This document shows positions 1-13,033 of a stretch of DNA of 64,000 bases, in pieces; position 1 is the stretch's first letter; every line of letters begins with the position of its first letter. Made by a program: the position numbers and the translations under genes. The stretch lies in the NCBI GenBank assembly GCA_002104895.1, contig MCFG01000003.1, forward strand, positions 322,001-386,000, given 5' to 3'. This DNA comes from Anaeromyces robustus. Its lineage: Eukaryota > Neocallimastigomycota > Neocallimastigomycetes > Neocallimastigales > Neocallimastigaceae. The notes under the pieces were generated by a model that saw only the letters and a list, made by a program, of their open reading frames with translations, had not been told where the DNA came from and ran no database searches.

Positions 1-150
1 TAATATATTTTATGCTATTATATATGTGTATATAATATATAATATACATGTATATAACTATTTAATTTATAGACTGTTACACTATATAATATAAATAGAA
101 ATACAATAGTAAAAGGACAAAATAAAACAAAAACAAAATCAAAAATCAAA

Positions 151-184
<34 letters not shown>

Positions 185-695
185 ATAAAAAAAAAAAAAA
201 AAACAAAATGTGAGTAATTATTAATAATGGTCATTTAATATATAAATCTATATAGTAAAGTTGTATTCTATTATATAATCAAATATCAGATATCAAATAT
301 CAATATTTGTCTTTATTAAATTGTGTTTATCAATAGATTAAAATAATCTTTTTATCTTTATTATTTTATTTCTTTATATTTATTGTTTATATTGTAAAAG
401 GTCATAATACTTTTTTTAAATTGAATGTATAAAATAATATATATAACTTGTATATGATATAATTAACAATATAAAATAGTAATGGTAATTATAAGTATAA
501 TAGTATAATAAAAAAAAAAATAGAAAAAAAAAAAAAGATTATTCACCATTTAATTTTAATTAATTTTGTAATCTAATAATAATATTAATATGTTAAAATA
601 TTTTAAATTAAAATTTGTATTATTGGCTAATTCAAATAGTTTTTATTTATGTAATTATTCTAAACGGATAAAGAAATAAATAATTATCAAAAAAA

Positions 696-711
696 TTTCC
701 AAATTTGGAAA
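696..711. promoter_or_regulatory. Mcm1/SRF-type CArG palindrome
   Basis: TTTCCAAATTTGGAAA is a perfect 16-base palindrome whose core CCAAATTTGG fits the CArG consensus CC(A/T)6GG. It differs at only two symmetric positions from the yeast Mcm1 P-box palindrome TTTCCTAATTAGGAAA. It contains four G/C positions in surroundings that are almost pure A/T. It lies far (4.7 kb) from the nearest gene in the window, so its target is unknown. A chance palindrome cannot be excluded. Confidence 0.4.
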
Positions 712-3700
712 AAATGAATATCTAAATATTTTAACTTTTATGGAAATAAAAACTTTAATAATTTTAAATAATAAAAACTTTTTTTATTAAAAAATAAAAC
801 TAGTTTAATGTTTAGTGTAACATTTTTTAATTTAATATAAACTTTAAATACTAATAAATTTAAATTAAATTAAATAATAATTTAAAATAATTAATAATTA
901 TAATAAATTATAATAAATTAAATTAAAATTTTAAAATCTCTTTTAAAAATTTTAATTTTATTTTATAATAACAATATATTATAATACATATCAAAATATA
1001 TTAATATATTAGTAAATTAACATGGTTGTGGTATGTACAAATTGTATTATTTTTATTTATTATTATTATTATCATTTTTTTTTAATCAATTTTTAAATAC
1101 TATATATTAATATAAATTTATAATTTTACATAAATACTGTTACATACGTTACAAGGAAGGTTCACCATGAGATACTTTTAATAAAAGATTAAGAGAAATA
1201 ATAATAGTTATAATTAATAAAATAAGAAAAAAAATAAGTTCAGTTTTTATATAGTAATATTAAATTAATTTAAAACGGAATGAAATTGTAATAAATAGTT
1301 TTTTCATTGTAATATATAAAAATATTAAATAACATCATATATAGAATATATTATTATATATGAAGATTAACAAGTGATTATTAAGTAATATATTAAATTA
1401 TAATAAAAACGGTAAAATAATGATGAAAAATAAAAATCTTATTATTATATTTAGCATATAAGTTAATAAATAATATACTAATGTACAAATACAGAAGTGT
1501 TTAAAAAAATGATATAAGAAAAAATAAAACACTATATATTATTCAATAATTATATATTAATTTATATATTCTATAATATCAATTATTATATATAGAAAGC
1601 AATTTAAAAATATTATACAATGCTATATATTCTTATATAGTTTTAATCTATATAATAATATAATATTGAGTAATTACATACATTATTATTTAAAAAAGAA
1701 TATATCATATTAAAGATTCTTTTATAATTATATACAGATATATATAATATATAGTATAAAGTATTGTATTATATGTATTATTATTTAATAGTAATATATA
1801 ATTTTATAATGTTTTTTTTATTAATTTAAATTTATATATATTATAATTATATATTACTATTTAAAAAGTTATATATTGATAAATATTTTTTATAATTTGT
1901 TAATATATATATTTGTTAATATATATTTGATATAGTATTAACTATTATATTATTATTATAAATATAACTATATAATATTCTTTTAAAACTCAATTGAATA
2001 ATATACACTATTAAGCTTTATATATATTAATATTTATTAATATTATATAAAACTATATATTTTTATTAATTTATTCAAATCTATATAATATATAATATTA
2101 ATTACTATATTTTATTATTAAAAAAAAAATACAATTCTATATATATATTTTATTTATATATTCTTATTTATATAATGCATAATATTATATTATAGTAATT
2201 TGAGCTAATTGTATAATTGTATAAATAATAAAAATAATTTGAGTAATATTTAAATGAGAAATAATAGCTTATTTTTATCTTTTTCATTATTATTAATTAC
2301 AATTTTCTTATATATATATATATAACCTATAATATTCATATGATATTCAACTAATTATAGATAGCTAATAGAATTTTTTTTTATTTAATTACATAATAAC
2401 CTTTAAATGTTATTTAATAATTATGAATTATATATAAAAATTAAACAATTACTATTAAGTATCATAGTATTTATTAAAAGATTTATTAAAAGATTTATAA
2501 ATAAATAAAAATATAAATTTAACAAGTTTTAAAAAAACGTTTTAATAGTTAAATATATGTATACTAACAATATTATTATTATTCAATAATAATAATAATA
2601 GTTTCACACTTATAAGTTTACAGCAGTTTTATATACATGATATTATTGTTATAAAAGATGAAGTAATTAAAAAAACCATTAACAAAAAGATCGGATCAGC
2701 AATTAAAAGAATTTTATTAATGAAAAAGTTAAAAAATTCATTAAAAAAAAAACCTTGTTTTTAATTTAAAAATATGATTTAGATTTTTAATTAAATTTAT
2801 TGTATTGTAATATATTAATTATTATATTGTAATATATTATTTTATGTAGCTGTAACTACAAAAAAGATAATTAAAAATTTAAAATAAATAAATAAATAAA
2901 ATAAAAATGATAAAAAAATAAAAAACAAGAAAACAAAATAATGAAATTTTGTTAAATATAAAAGAAATTATTAATGTAACCAAATTTTTTATTTTAAATT
3001 CTTGTATATTAGATTATACTAATAATATATACAAATTATATATAACACTTAATATTCATATATATTTTTTTACTTTGCAATATTATTTGAAATATATTTT
3101 CAATATAATAATTATTTAATATATGCAACAAAATTATATATTTATAATATATTATATAATATATTATAAAATGGCAATTAAAATTGTATATAAATATATA
3201 TATAATATATAGTGTTTTATATTTTTATATATATTTTATTTTTATATATAATTTCTTTTATTAATTTATTTTAAATAAATAAAATTTTTATATATTATTG
3301 TCTAATTAATTTTTATTATTTAGTATTATTTATTTTCATTTATATATATATAATTAATTTATTTAATTATATATAAATTTATTCAGTTAATTGTAAATTA
3401 TAAAATCTCTATATTAAATTTTATTTAATTGTACGGTTATACATAGTGGAAATATTTATATTAAAAGTTTATTAAATGTAGTACATTTTATAAATACATT
3501 TATAATGTATTTACAAAAATTACTATATATGTTAATCTTTTTTTCTTAAATAAAAAAAAAATTTTTTTTAATCAATATATTAAAATATATTTAAATATAT
3601 TTAAATATATTTTTGTAAATGGATGACAAATCAAAATCGAAAAAAAAATTTATTATGAATATTATAAAAGGTTTTTTTTCTTCTAAAAAATTTTTTTTTC

Positions 3701-3746
3701 TTTAAAACTTTAAAAAAAAATAGTGGTTTGTACTATTGGAATATTA

Positions 3747-3778
<32 letters not shown>

Positions 3779-4866
3779 CAGTTAATATCTGACTTAAAAA
3801 AAAAAAAGAATTAATAATAAGTTTATTATTATTATAATGTAAAAAATATTGTAGAGAAGAACTTCAACAATAAAAACAAAAGAAAAAAAAAGCAAAAAAA
3901 AAAAAAAAAAATAAAAAACAAAAAACAAAATAATTAAATTAGAAATATAGATAAATTTAAAATATTTTTATTGAATTATTTTTTAAAAATAATTATCAAT
4001 TTTTATAGAGTAGTAAATAATATAATGTTATTTGCATATATCAATTAAATTAAAAATAATGTTTTCAATATTATTTTGAATTCATACTTTAATCATTTTC
4101 ATATATAACCATATAATGTAAAAAAAATAATTACAATAACATATTTAGTTACATTTTTATACGCATTTATTATTTTTTTTTTAATATTTTTTTTTTAAAA
4201 TTTAAAAAAAAAACATACGCATTAAATTCTCACGCATTTATTCAATCTTAACGATTCGTAATATTAAACTTTAGCCTACGCACATAAATTATTTTTTATA
4301 TAAAAAATTTTTGTTAAATCAATTCTATTTATTAAAAGTTTCAATTTTTATTTAGGAACTAAAACATATTTTCAATAACATTTTTTTTAGAAATAACTCA
4401 TTTATGTATATTATTTTTCAGTTATAGCCACATTAAAATTTTATATTTTTTACTTATTTATGTATAATTATTTAATTTTTTTTTTCTTTTTGAATAATTA
4501 ATTTTCAAATAAAAAAAAAAAGAATTAATTTATCAAGAAAAAATAGAATAAAAATTATATTACATTGTAATATAATATTTATATATAGTATTATCACATT
4601 AAAGTAAATTTTTTGAGAAAAAAAAATATTAATAATTAATAATAATTGACTTTTTTGATATAACAAATATATATAGGAAAAGTATTTTATTTATTATTAA
4701 ACAATAATATTGATAGAAAAAATAAAATAACAAAAAAAATATAAATCTTTTATTTGATAGTATTATTAGTAAAAGAATTTAAAAAATAAAATAAAAAATA
4801 TAAAAATATTTTTAATTACAAAAGAAAAATAAAGAAAAAAATTGTATAAAAAAAATTAACATAGTT

Positions 4867-4867
<1 letters not shown>

Positions 4868-4906
<39 letters not shown>
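4868..4906 (+). repeat. A39 homopolymer
   Basis: Thirty-nine uninterrupted A residues lie about 490 bases upstream of the C2H2 start codon. Poly(dA:dT) tracts of this length exclude nucleosomes in fungal promoters. Here the whole genome is rich in such tracts, so a specific role is only a possibility. Confidence 0.6.
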
Positions 4907-4908
<2 letters not shown>

Positions 4909-5395
4909 CGGATATTAAAAAAAAAAACTTAATCTTTAATATTCTAATATTAATTTTATAAAATAAAAATTAAAGCAAACCACATTATATATATAATAGA
5001 TATACAAGATATTTGTATAAAAAATAATAAAAATAATAAAAAAAAATAATATAAAATAATAAAAAAAACAAAAATTAAAAAATAAAAGAAAACAAAGTAA
5101 AAAAATATAATCTTATTTTTGTTTTTATTATTATTTTTTTTTTAAAAAAAAAAGAGAGTTAATATATATAATTTTAAATAAAAAAAAAAACCCAATAAAG
5201 TGAAGAAAAATAATTTATTTTATAATAATTATTATAAAATAAAAAAAAAATTTAATATATATAATAAAGATATTATTAATAAATAGTATTTGAAATAAAA
5301 AAAAAATTAAATCATATATAGTTAATTCCTTTTTTTTTTTTAAATAAAAAAAATTTTATTATTTTATTGTATTTAAAAAAAGTTGATATATTAAA

Positions 5396-7786
5396 ATGAA
5401 TCTTATAGACAATAATACACATTTTAATTTAACCAATTCCTATTCATTAATGAATATGAATAGACATAGCATACGCAATGAGATAAATTCGAGAAAAGAA
5501 ATTAAACTTCAAAATTTTCATTTATCTAATTATGGTAAAAATTCTAATGGTTATGATAGAGATAGACGTAAAGAATTTAATAAAGATTCTTTAAATGCAA
5601 TGTCATTAGATACCATTATTAATAATGATAATAATGAGAATTCTACATCTACTGATGTTGATATGTGTCAACAAGAAAAAGAAAATGATTCTTTTTTGGA
5701 TAAAAAATTACCTTTTGCTGATTCATCAAGAACATTACCGCCTTTAACTGCTTTAACAACTCCAACTACATCATCCATTTCTATATCAACTTTATTAAAT
5801 ACATCAGTTTCACCATCCATATCTTCACCTTCTTCAGAAGACAACAATTATTCACCAAACATATCATATTCTTTATCCCCTGTTATTAATAACAAAAATA
5901 ACAATCCTAATTCAGGCCAACATGACACTTTTAGCAACAAATACACACGCACAAATGAGCAAAGCGCAGAAACTTCATTTTATAATAATGAAGATTCCTA
6001 TCAACAATCAAATTTAGCAAGTCAATCAGGAATTACTGATCAATGTAATAAAAATGATAAAAATACTTATATGAATGCTTATTCTAATTCTTATCAATTT
6101 AATGATGCTAATAATAATCCAAAAAATAAATTAACTTTTAACTCCAGTTCTATTCAATATAATGATAGAATAAAAAGAGAAGAAGCAACTAATTTTATAG
6201 ATGATAACGACATTTATTATTATAACAATAACAATAATAGTAATAAAAACTTTGAGAATATTAACCAATATAATAAAAATAAAATTTCATATGACAAAAT
6301 TAATAGTAATTTTTCAAGTTTTAATCAAAAAATTGAAGATAAAACATCAAAATATTACCAAAAGAATAATTATAATAGTAATAATTCATCACCAGTGTCA
6401 ACTTCTAATGTTCAAAATGATTATTCAATTTCAACATTATTAAGTTATGAAAATCAACAATATTTAAAGCCATACGAAAATAATAATAAAATTATTAATA
6501 ATTATAATAGTAATATAGTTAATAATGATATAAAAAATAATAGTAATTTTGGTATCAATACTACATCTGCTACAACTACTATTACCACTACTAATAGTAA
6601 TAACACTGTTTCTAATAATGTTGACAGTAATAAAAATTTATCTAATCAAAATAGTAATGCTAATAATGCTACATCTACTATTATTTATCCTACTTTTAAT
6701 AGTAATAGTATTAATACCAATCCAATTATTACTAATACATCAACTAATCCAACTAATCCAACTAATAATAATAATAATAATAATAATAATATTCAAAATA
6801 ACATAAATATGAGATCTGATAAATTTTATTATGAAGTTAATAATTCAGTGGGAACAACTAATTATTATACTAATAATAGTATGAATGATTCTAATGCTAC
6901 AACCTCCAATTCTTATCAAAATCAAAATATAGAATATTATGTTTATAATGATAATGATCAAAATAATAATGGTACTAATAAAGATAATAAAACCAATTTT
7001 GTTATATTATCAAACAATAGGGATAGATTTATTAAAGATGAAAAAAAGAAGAATAAAATACATCAATATATTTATGATAAAGATGATTCGAATATTAAAA
7101 AATCAAAAATAATCATGTCAAAAAATAATAAGATTAATAATAAAGTTAAAAAAGTTAAAACAAGTAAGAAACAATCTTCAACTGAAATGGAAAAGAATAA
7201 AAACAAAATTAATAAAATGAATCAAATATCAGAATTTAAATTGAATGGTAATTTTTCATCTTTTACTTTAAATAATAATAATAATGAGCAAAACGATATC
7301 TTTAATTTAAAAGAAAATCAATCAACTATTTCAACATCATATACAACCCCAATGATCTATCCTCCAAATAATGATCCTAATAAAATACCAAAAAAAGGTC
7401 CAAAAATTTTATGTCATACTTGTACTTTAAAGTTTTCATGTAAATTTTGTTCTAGAACTTTTTCACGTTTAAATAATTTAGTTATTCATCAAAAATCTCA
7501 TCTTAATAAACAAGAATTTAAATGTGAAGTTTGTAATCAAATTTTCTCAAGAAAACATGATTTAACTAGACATCAAAGAATCCATTCTGGTGAAAAACCA
7601 TTCCATTGTGATATTTGTGGAAAATCCTTTTCAAGAATGGATGCATTAAAAAGACATGAAAGAATAAATCTTAATAATAGTGATCATTGTAAAGTTATTA
7701 TTCCAACAATACCATCAAAAATTCAAAAAAATAAAAAACCAACTACTAGTCGTAAAAGAAAAGTAGATTCCCAAAAAAACAACTAA
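5396..7786 (+). CDS. C2H2 zinc-finger protein, putative transcription factor
   Basis: Single-exon gene of 796 residues. Residues 1-650 are low-complexity (Asn-, Ser- and Thr-rich) with scattered hydrophobic patches. Residues 565-625 are Lys-rich and may act in nuclear import. The C-terminus holds three C2H2 fingers. Finger 1 has Cys682, Cys685, His698 and His702. Finger 2 has Cys710, Cys713, His726 and His730. Finger 3 has Cys738, Cys741 and His754, but the usual fourth ligand is Asn758. The linker between fingers 2 and 3 is the canonical H-S-G-E-K-P-F type, typical of sequence-specific DNA binders. A basic tail rich in Lys/Arg closes the protein. The start codon follows an A-rich leader and opens the whole frame. 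The target genes and any named orthologue cannot be told from sequence, because only the fingers are conserved. The finger call is sure; the role as a transcription factor is a family inference. Confidence 0.9.
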   Translation: MNLIDNNTHFNLTNSYSLMNMNRHSIRNEINSRKEIKLQNFHLSNYGKNSNGYDRDRRKEFNKDSLNAMSLDTIINNDNNENSTSTDVDMCQQEKENDSFLDKKLPFADSSRTLPPLTALTTPTTSSISISTLLNTSVSPSISSPSSEDNNYSPNISYSLSPVINNKNNNPNSGQHDTFSNKYTRTNEQSAETSFYNNEDSYQQSNLASQSGITDQCNKNDKNTYMNAYSNSYQFNDANNNPKNKLTFNSSSIQYNDRIKREEATNFIDDNDIYYYNNNNNSNKNFENINQYNKNKISYDKINSNFSSFNQKIEDKTSKYYQKNNYNSNNSSPVSTSNVQNDYSISTLLSYENQQYLKPYENNNKIINNYNSNIVNNDIKNNSNFGINTTSATTTITTTNSNNTVSNNVDSNKNLSNQNSNANNATSTIIYPTFNSNSINTNPIITNTSTNPTNPTNNNNNNNNNIQNNINMRSDKFYYEVNNSVGTTNYYTNNSMNDSNATTSNSYQNQNIEYYVYNDNDQNNNGTNKDNKTNFVILSNNRDRFIKDEKKKNKIHQYIYDKDDSNIKKSKIIMSKNNKINNKVKKVKTSKKQSSTEMEKNKNKINKMNQISEFKLNGNFSSFTLNNNNNEQNDIFNLKENQSTISTSYTTPMIYPPNNDPNKIPKKGPKILCHTCTLKFSCKFCSRTFSRLNNLVIHQKSHLNKQEFKCEVCNQIFSRKHDLTRHQRIHSGEKPFHCDICGKSFSRMDALKRHERINLNNSDHCKVIIPTIPSKIQKNKKPTTSRKRKVDSQKNN

Positions 7787-8255
7787 TTCTGTTAATTGAA
7801 AATGCTTTTTTTATAGAAACAAAATAGATCTAGAAAAAAAGTTATATAAAAAAAATAAAAAAGGAAAAAGGAAAAGTAATAAATGTTAAAAAAAAAAAAA
7901 TAAGAAAAATAAGGATAATTACTTTTCTTTTATACTTTTATACTGAGTTATTAACATGCCATTAATGAAATAATTATCAGAAAAACAAAGATCAAAATAC
8001 AAAAAAAAAAAAAAATAACAATAACAAAAAAGAAAAATTATGTTATTTTCAATATTAAATTATTTATATATTATATATTAAAAGATAATTATATTATTAT
8101 AACCTTATTAATATTATTTTTATTCATTATATTTTTAATCAATATATTTAATTAATATATTTATATTATTATTATCTTTATTTTAATTTTATTATTCTCT
8201 GATTTTTATCCAAATAATTTTATTTTTATTTATTTAATTTTTTCTTTAATTTATA

Positions 8256-8300
<45 letters not shown>

Positions 8301-9067
8301 CAGCATCATTAAATTTTAAGAATGAAATAATCAGAGAAAAAAGTAATAGAATATAAACAGTTTTTAATATTTAAATATGTTAACTAGCAACAGTAAAGGA
8401 CTATTAAATTATTTTTTTTTTTAATTTTATATTTTTTCATTTATAATTTTCAAATAAGATACAAATTATATTTAAAAATTTTCATTTTTTTAATCATTAT
8501 ATAAATTTTTTCTTTTTTTTTTTTTTTTTTCATTTTTTTTAATTTTTTTTTTTTTTTTTTAAATTTTTTTTTTCACCAAAATGTAATAATATTTCATTCC
8601 TTTTTTTTTATAAATAAAAATTATAAAAAAAACTTAACTAAAAAAAAAAAAAAGAAAAAAAAAAAAAAAAACAGAATATCGAGTGTATAAATATATATTT
8701 TTAATATTTTATGGAATAAACATTTTTAAAAATTGTATGAATTAATTGGATTTGTGGAACAATGAATAATCATTTTATATATAATAAATAGGATTTAAAA
8801 AAAAAAAATTAAAAAGTACAATATTTGTATAATACATAAAAGTTAAATATATTAATTATATACAAAATTCTTTATTATTTTATTTTTTATATATATTTTT
8901 ATTTAGTAGTAAAAAGAATAACAATTATTGTAAGATAGAAATAATTATTTATATATTACTATTTATTATTATTTATTTATTTATTTTATAATACGTTATA
9001 AAATTTTAAATTAAGTATAAAAATAAAATAAAATAAAAATAAAATTAAATACAAATACAAAATAATA
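7787..9067. other. Intergenic, A/T homopolymer-rich
   Basis: This stretch holds the 3' flank of the C2H2 gene and the 5' flank of the TFIIIC gene, which lie in tandem. It contains A40 (8259-8298), several T-rich tracts around 8510-8570 and an A-rich tract around 8641-8672. No coding or RNA gene is visible. Confidence 0.7.
8259..8298 (+). repeat. A40 homopolymer
   Basis: An uninterrupted run of about 40 A residues lies in the intergenic region between the C2H2 and TFIIIC genes. It sits about 770 bases before the TFIIIC start codon. Confidence 0.6.
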
Positions 9068-10115
9068 ATGAAATTAAGGGATAGAAAAAAAATATCTAAA
9101 CCAAAAGAATTAGAAAATATAAGTACAGTAACTGTAAGAAAAAAGAGAAGAGGTCCTCAAAAAAGGAAATTAAAACAAGAAGTTGATGAAAAAAAAAAAA
9201 TTCCAAAAGTTGAACTACAAAATTCTGATTCTGAAGATAAATCTTCTATAAGAAATTCAATTATAAATAAATTAGTTAGAGATTCAATAGAGGATAGTGT
9301 TAAAGAATTAGTAGGAATTAAAATAGAAAATAATACAGAAACATCTTTAAAAAATTCAGAAAATTTAAACAATGATTTTTCTTTATATAATACCATTAAT
9401 AAACCTGAAAATGATAATTTGGAAGATAATACAAAAAAAAATATTGAAACAGAAAATGATCAAGAATCTATACTTAATGAATTATTAAATGGAACTTATG
9501 AAAATTCTAATGACTTGGAAGATAATGATAATGAAGATGATATAAGTGATAATGATAATGAAGATTTAATGGATGAAGAAGAATTTAGTGAATATTATGA
9601 TAGTGACGAAAATGATTTATATCAAGAAAAAAAAGTAAAAACTAGAAAAAGAAAAAGTAGTAGTAGTAGTAAAAAAGGTAAAACACCAATGACTAGTGAT
9701 GATGAGGAAGAAGAGGATAATGAAGAGGAGGATGAAGAAGATGAGGAAGAAGGTGATATTGAATATTCAGTAAATAAAGATGAAGATGAAGAAATAGATA
9801 ATGAAAATACTCAAATTCCACAAAAAGTTGGTGAATGGTTATTTGAAGCTAATAAATCGGTTGGAGGTAAGAATGGTCAATTTATAGAATATTCAAAAGA
9901 TTTTTGGATTGACGAAGATGAAATGGATCAAGATCAAGAAGATGATTTAAAGGATTTGGAAGAAGAAATGGAAGAAGAAGGTAAAAGAAAAAGAAAAAGA
10001 AAGGTAATGTATATATATTTAGAATTATTAATTGAAATTTAATTATTTATATATTGAAATTAAATGTTTTAATATAATTTAGTAAATTATGAAATTATGA
10101 AATTATATATTATAT

Positions 10116-10154
<39 letters not shown>

Positions 10155-10319
10155 ATTATAATATATATTTTATGAGTATATATTTTTTATCATATGTTTT
10201 ATATATTATTAAATCCTTTTTTTATTTGTAAAAATATTAATATATTTATTAAAATTATTAATTATTATTATCATTTATTATTATATTGATTTATTGATTT
10301 ATTGATTTATTATTCATTG

Positions 10320-10371
<52 letters not shown>

Positions 10372-12205
10372 ATTATTATTATTATTTTTTTTTAAAAAAA
10401 TAAGCGTTCCGGAAAAGATTCAAAATTATCTGAAGAAAATGGAAAATTATTAGGTAAAGCCAATGTTGCATATTCAAATAAACAATATCAAGAAGCTATT
10501 CAATATTTACATAGTATTATACAATCTGCACCTAATGCAAATCAAGCATGGTTTTTATTGGCAATTATTCATGAAGAACTTGGTGAAGAATTGAAAGCAT
10601 TTCAATTTTATTTAGTTGCTGCTCATATTACTAAAAAAGATGGTTCATTATGGAAACGTCTTGGTTTAATGGCAAAGTAAAGTATCTTTAAAATTAATAT
10701 TATTTTTAAAAAAAAAAAAATTTAAATTATAATTTTTAATTTTTAATTTTTAATTTTATATTTTACTTCTTGTTCATTATTATTATTTCTTTTTTTTTCA
10801 TATGTTAAGAAAATTTTTCTTTATAGTTATAATAAAAATAATATAATAAATAATATATAATTGTATATTTAAATAGTTTATTTTTAATATAAATCTCAGA
10901 ATTTCAAAGAAATAATATTGTTTTAGTATATATATAATTCTTATTAACTAAAAATTTATTTATTTATTTATTTATTTTTTTTTTCATTATAGAAATTTAA
11001 ATCAGATAGAAGAAGCTATTTATTGTTATACTAAAGCTATCCATACGGATAATAAAGATTTTGATGCTGTTTGGGATAGATCCTATCTTTATTATGAACA
11101 AGGAAATTATAAAAAAGTAATTATTTATATACTTTATTTTTATTTTATTTATTAAATTAGATATAATTTATTAAATTTATTATTTTTTTTTTTTTTTTAC
11201 AAATATAGGCTATCAATGGTTATATTTATATATTAAAATATTGTCCAAATAATACACATGTCATTAAAGAATTAAGTAAATTATATTTAAAAACAAATAA
11301 TGTTGAAAAAGCTATTATATTATTTGAAAATGCAATTAAAGCTAGCGATGAAGAACAAGAACTTTATCGACAACATTTGATAGAAAAGGAAAAAATGAAA
11401 GCACAACAAGCATTACAACAAACTACTCAAGTAAATGGAGCAAGTTCAAGTGAAAGAGGTTTCTTTGATGATGTTCCAAGATTACAACCTATAGAAACAT
11501 CTGATGATGAAGAAGATAGTTTTCAATTTGAATGTTCTATTGGCTATGAAGAAATTAATATGTTAGCTGAACTTTATATGGAAATTAATGAATATGAAAA
11601 AGCAATTAATACTATACGTAAACGTTGTCGTATTTTACAAGGTAGAGAAACTCCTATAAAAGAAAATATTATGGATGATTCAGAATTTGATGAAGATGAA
11701 AATACTCCTGAACGTTTAAGATTACCTATGGAATTACGTGTTCGTTTGGGTATATGTCGTTTATATTTAAATCAAATTAATCTTGCTGTGGTAAATATTA
11801 AATTTATATAAGAAATAAAATAAAATAATATATATATATAATAATATTAATTTTATTTATTTATATTAATTTTATATTATATAAATTATAATGAAAAATG
11901 TTTTTAATTATGGTAATAATAATAATAATATTGTTAATATTGTATTATTATTATTATATATTATTTAGCATCATTTTTATTATTTATATAAATATGAAGT
12001 TCAATATTATCCTGAATTATATTTCGATGTTGGTGAAGCTTATATTGAGAGAAAATTATATACTAAAGCTTTAGCTATCTTTAATGTTATGGAAGAATGT
12101 GAACAAGTAATAATTTAATTCCATTATATATTATATATTATATATATGCAACCTTTTATTTTATTTTATTTTAATTATATTATTTTATTTCTATTACTTA
12201 CTTAC

Positions 12206-12236
<31 letters not shown>

Positions 12237-12590
12237 TTATTTATTTTAAAAAGACCAATGTTCCTATAACTTGGAGTAAATTAGCTTATTGTTACCACCA
12301 ATTAGGAAACTTGGAAGCTGCTGTAGATTTATATAAACATGGTATATTTTATTATATATTTAAATATATCATTGCTTTATTTGGTTTATCTTATTATTAT
12401 ATTAATTTTCATTTTATTTAAAAATATTTTATTAATGTGTTTTATATTTATTATAATTTATTATATGTAACATAAATAAAAAGTACTTAAATATTTACCA
12501 GATGATCATGATTTGAAATTATCTTTAGCTGAAGTTTATGGTGATATGGGTGAAGAAGAAAAAGCTTTAGCTTTAATTAATGAAGGTTTT

Positions 12591-12666
<76 letters not shown>

Positions 12667-12945
12667 TATAATAATTAATTAAATTTATTATATTCACAAA
12701 AAAAAAAAAAAATTCTATCTATATTAAATAATTAAATAGTTGATGCTGCAACTTCAAAAGATAATAATGAAGAAAAAGATGAACAAGAGAAAAATGAATC
12801 GGAAAAGCTTTCTATTTTTGTTGATACACAAAAAACACCCTTTAAGAAACAAGAAGATGAAAGTGTTAAAATTCGTGATAATAAACTGTATTATCAAAAA
12901 ATTGGTTTATTATATCCAAAAATAGGAAAAGATGAAGGATCACAG

Positions 12946-13033
<88 letters not shown>

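Larger units (their letters stand above)
1..5395. other. Long AT-rich non-coding region upstream of the C2H2 gene
   Basis: No coding region of any credible length or composition appears on either strand. The stretch is made of AT-rich sequence, TA-dinucleotide stretches, A/C-rich simple sequence (about 110-205) and homopolymers. The last 700 bases are A-rich and probably form the promoter and 5' leader of the downstream gene. I saw no tRNA-like or rRNA-like segment. One palindrome at 696-711 stands out and is listed separately. Confidence 0.7.

Noticed and set aside
1022-1165. Possible tiny spliced gene: ATGGTTGTG followed by GTATGT, with a later acceptor before GAAGGTTCACCATGA
   Set aside because: It would code for only seven residues and no matching protein comes to mind; a chance donor is more likely.
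4205-4280. Slightly G/C-richer stretch with repeated ACGCAT
   Set aside because: No tRNA-like arms, no open frame and no known small RNA motif; too little to name.
9157-9396. 79-residue minus-strand frame within TFIIIC exon 1
   Set aside because: Overlaps a clearly coding acidic exon on the other strand; composition is the complement of Glu/Lys/Asp codons.
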